Source: Plecoglossus altivelis | Taxonomy: Eukaryota; Chordata; Actinopteri; Osmeriformes; Plecoglossidae | Assembly: GCA_036571765.1 (NCBI GenBank) | Contig: BROE01000005.1 | Coordinates: 6,865,614-6,929,613, forward strand | Direction of reading: 5' to 3' | Length of the DNA: 64,000 nucleotides | In this document: positions 61,668-64,000 of the stretch, piece by piece | Numbering within the stretch: the first letter of the stretch is position 1 | Layout of the letters: every line of letters starts with the position of its first letter | Notes under the pieces: model-generated | The model's input: only the letters and a program-made list of their open reading frames with translations | What the model was told of the DNA's origin: nothing | Database searches by the model: none | Translations under genes and position numbers: made by a program

Positions 61668-62615
61668 TCATCTCTCCCTGTGCTTGGCCAAGACCCTGGG
61701 TCTGGGTGTAACCTTGTATGACCAGCAGGGGACGGCTCTCTTCATGTAGACTCTGATGTTCTCATCCCGCAGGCCGTAGATGAGCGGGCTGAGGAAGCGA
61801 GGCAGCAGGATGAAGCAGAAGTAATTAAAGAAGGAGATGTGCTCCCTCAGCCAGCCAACCTGCAGCACTATCAGGCTCTCTGTGACTGGGTGTGTGAAGG
61901 CCATCATGCAGAGCAGCAACTGGGCACCGTGAAGCAGCACTGTGTGCATGGCCTTTCCCACCGATGCCCTGTCCTGTCGCATCTTCCTGGTCTCCAGCAG
62001 AATCCTCATGTAGGTGAACAGGATGATGGCTGCCACCCCGGCAAAGAACAACCCGTTGAGGGTCACCTTGAACAGAGTCTGTACTGGGGAGGTGTTGAGG
62101 ACCACAGTTTTACACAGCACGGGGGTGGACAGGAAGTTAATACCAGGCTGGACCTTGCCCAAGGAGAAGTCCACTATGGGCAGGATGCTGCTGACCAGCC
62201 ATAGGACCAGGATGATGATCCATATGCGGTCAGAACGCCAGGCAGGTGGGCACTGCAGGGGGTAGAAGATGGCCACGTAGCGCTCCAGGGACATTGTGGC
62301 TAGGATCAAAGGTGTGTTCTGGAAGGTGGCAGTGGAGAGGAAGAGCAGAGGCATGCAGTAGATGCTGGCAATGCGGACCTGGCCCATGACGAGGAGGAAG
62401 AGCAGCACGGAGGTAAGGAGCTGAAGGGTGTCATTGATCAACATGTAGGCGAACAGGATGTAACGTGAACTCTCCAGGAACTGTCTATGAGATGCAAAGA
62501 TGTGTAACATGATCGCAATGCAGTAGAGGAAGATGCAGAAGAATGGGATGACCACACACACCTTGACGATCACAGTCAGGTTTTCACTGCCTGACGTCTC
62601 GTTCAGATTCTGCAT
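61668..62615 (-). CDS. Odorant receptor, fish 131-2-like type
   Basis: A single uninterrupted frame of 315 residues, which is typical for an odorant receptor. It is a seven-transmembrane rhodopsin-like receptor that should signal through a G-olf-type protein in olfactory neurons; the ligand is unknown. Motifs include an N-glycosylation site near the start (NETS, NLT), YMLINDTLQLL in TM2, MSLERYVAIFYPLQCP at the TM3 end in place of the mammalian MAYDRYVAIC, HGAQLLLCM in TM6, and PRFLSPLIYGLRDENIR in TM7 and after. This wording is characteristic of the fish/amphibian receptors annotated as odorant receptor 131-2-like. No stop or frameshift is seen, so the gene looks intact. Only one copy is in the window, although such genes usually cluster, and neighbours may lie to the right. 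Confidence 0.93.
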   Translation of the reverse strand: MQNLNETSGSENLTVIVKVCVVIPFFCIFLYCIAIMLHIFASHRQFLESSRYILFAYMLINDTLQLLTSVLLFLLVMGQVRIASIYCMPLLFLSTATFQNTPLILATMSLERYVAIFYPLQCPPAWRSDRIWIIILVLWLVSSILPIVDFSLGKVQPGINFLSTPVLCKTVVLNTSPVQTLFKVTLNGLFFAGVAAIILFTYMRILLETRKMRQDRASVGKAMHTVLLHGAQLLLCMMAFTHPVTESLIVLQVGWLREHISFFNYFCFILLPRFLSPLIYGLRDENIRVYMKRAVPCWSYKVTPRPRVLAKHRER

Positions 62616-62652
62616 TTTTCACTGAGACCCAAAGTGCTCACAATGGAAATCT

Positions 62653-62757
62653 GGAAAATTGAAAAATAAGTCAAAACTACAGATACATAATATCAAAGAT
62701 ATTGTTTTCTGCATGTTATGGGAAATTACTTGAAGCCTACCTGAGAACGTCTTCGCC
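62653..62757 (-). promoter_or_regulatory. Probable untranslated leader and intron of the odorant receptor gene
   Basis: On the minus strand a donor (CTCAG/GTAGGC) near 62741 and an acceptor (ttttccag) near 62653 frame an intron of about 90 bases. A 5' UTR of about 37 bases then precedes the ATG. Odorant receptor genes commonly have a short untranslated first exon. Splicing is inferred from the sites. Confidence 0.45.
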
Positions 62758-62782
62758 AGACTGCATTTGGACTTGATGTCAA

Positions 62783-62789
62783 TTTTATA
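62783..62789 (-). promoter_or_regulatory. TATA box of the odorant receptor gene
   Basis: TATAAAA on the minus strand, about 40 bases upstream of the presumed leader donor. The first exon would then be very short, about 15-20 bases. Confidence 0.5.
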
Positions 62790-64000
62790 CATTTAGTACT
62801 GCACATAGCTCCTATACTCTTCTTTACTTTTCCTACCCTCTCTCCATTATGACAGTCTCTTGATTTCTCCTGGGACAGATTAATTTCATGCTATTGTCAT
62901 TGTGCATCAAGTTTGTAATTAAAGGTGAACTTCCTGAGCAGGGGAAATTGCTCAATGAAGCATGACAAAATAGTTTTCAGGGGTTTAATGAACCAATTTC
63001 AACATTGATTTAGTAAAGCCTGATCAATTGAATTATCCATTTGACACGAATAATCAGCAGTTAATATCTATTATTTTGCTTTTTGATTAACTACTACTGT
63101 AATTACCTTCACTTTTGCTTGACAGTACTACATTTCCACACACAGAAGGCCTACAACAATAGTTTATTTTAAAGCATGTTTTTTTCTGTTTGATGGCATC
63201 CATGCTTTGAAGTTAACAATGTATTATGGATTATATAAATGATTTAATGTTATTATTTTATAGTTCTCTTCACTTTTTATCAAACGGGTTAACATACCGA
63301 AGGCTCTAAAAATGAAAGGCCAACCCCCTGAACTGGGACTGTTTTTGTTGTTGTAGAGAACATGATGAAACCCTCTGGTACCTCGGTTTGTTTACTCTGG
63401 ATGGGAATGGATCGTACTGGATGAGGCGAAAGGTGTCTCTGGATGTCCCCAGAGGACAGTTAGGGAGCTGGCCCCATGTTCCCTGATTAGGAATTAACCA
63501 GACTAGTAGATAATTACCAGAGAACTCCAGAGTCTAGTCTAATTGTGCAATCTTATTTTTTCTTTTGTTTGGCAAACAGTTTGACTGCGCACAGCAGCAC
63601 GTTGGAGCCTTCATTGTGTAACTCATGCGTCAGTAATGAAGTCAGAAGGGGCCAGACCAAAGAGGGAGATTTTTCAAAGGGGTGATATCAAACCTTACAC
63701 TTGTAACCATGACCGCCCATGCACATCAGCAAAATCATTAATAATAATGCAGCTTTTTATCTGTCACAATTGTATATTAACAATACACATAGTAACTATT
63801 GCATCATGAAAGAGTAGAAGTGTTTAATTAACTCATTTATTCAAGTATGAGAGGACAACAGTGATTCATACTGTGGTCTTATTGTTAATTACATTAAAAT
63901 ATACACACAGCATACTGAAATGCGTGTTGTTTATTCCATTCAGCTATCACATTGAACTGACTTAGAAAGTGAAATGTTGCAATTAATTTTTGATTACGTA
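62790..64000. other. Upstream flank of the odorant receptor gene
   Basis: AT-rich sequence to the end of the window, with no gene recognised and no further receptor frame on either strand. Confidence 0.5.

Overview
The window is vertebrate nuclear DNA, almost certainly from a teleost fish. Every protein gene has GT-AG introns and small vertebrate-type exons, and the encoded proteins match vertebrate families along their length. A fish-type odorant receptor, a dispersed-repeat fragment common in fish genomes, and short introns and intergenic spaces point to a teleost. I cannot name the species.

Layout, left to right. (1) 1-8.4 kb: a lone first coding exon of an acidic protein (minus), dhrs11 (minus), a GPI-anchored carbonic anhydrase of the CA4 type (plus) and the mir-142 hairpin (plus). 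(2) 9.4-10.9 kb: the last five exons of a RIM-binding protein (tspoap1-like, minus), with the rest of that gene not found. (3) 12.6-22 kb: ywhag (14-3-3 gamma, plus) and hspb1 (Hsp27, minus). (4) 25.7-34.5 kb: camkk1 (minus, 16 coding exons) and vps37d (plus), with a large imperfect palindrome between them. (5) 36.3-60.5 kb: a UCP3-type uncoupling protein, c2cd3 and p4ha3, all minus. (6) 61.7-62.6 kb: an intact single-exon odorant receptor (minus).

The genes do not form one pathway. The window joins pieces of vertebrate synteny. dhrs11, ca4, mir-142 and tspoap1 correspond to human 17q, ywhag, hspb1 and vps37d to 7q11.23, camkk1 to 17p13, and ucp3, c2cd3 and p4ha3 to 11q13.4. Splice sites and phases were checked by hand, and the reading frame closes from start to stop for dhrs11 (255 aa), ca4 (315), ywhag (247), hspb1 (187), camkk1 (485), vps37d (278), ucp3 (311) and p4ha3 (544). 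c2cd3 was traced exon by exon at lower precision.

The points most worth a second look are the orphan 3' end of the RIM-BP gene next to mir-142, the unusual C-terminus of hspb1, the roughly 480-bp palindrome at 32.5-33.0 kb, the composite ETS/RUNX site upstream of mir-142, and the synteny junction at 34.5-36.2 kb.
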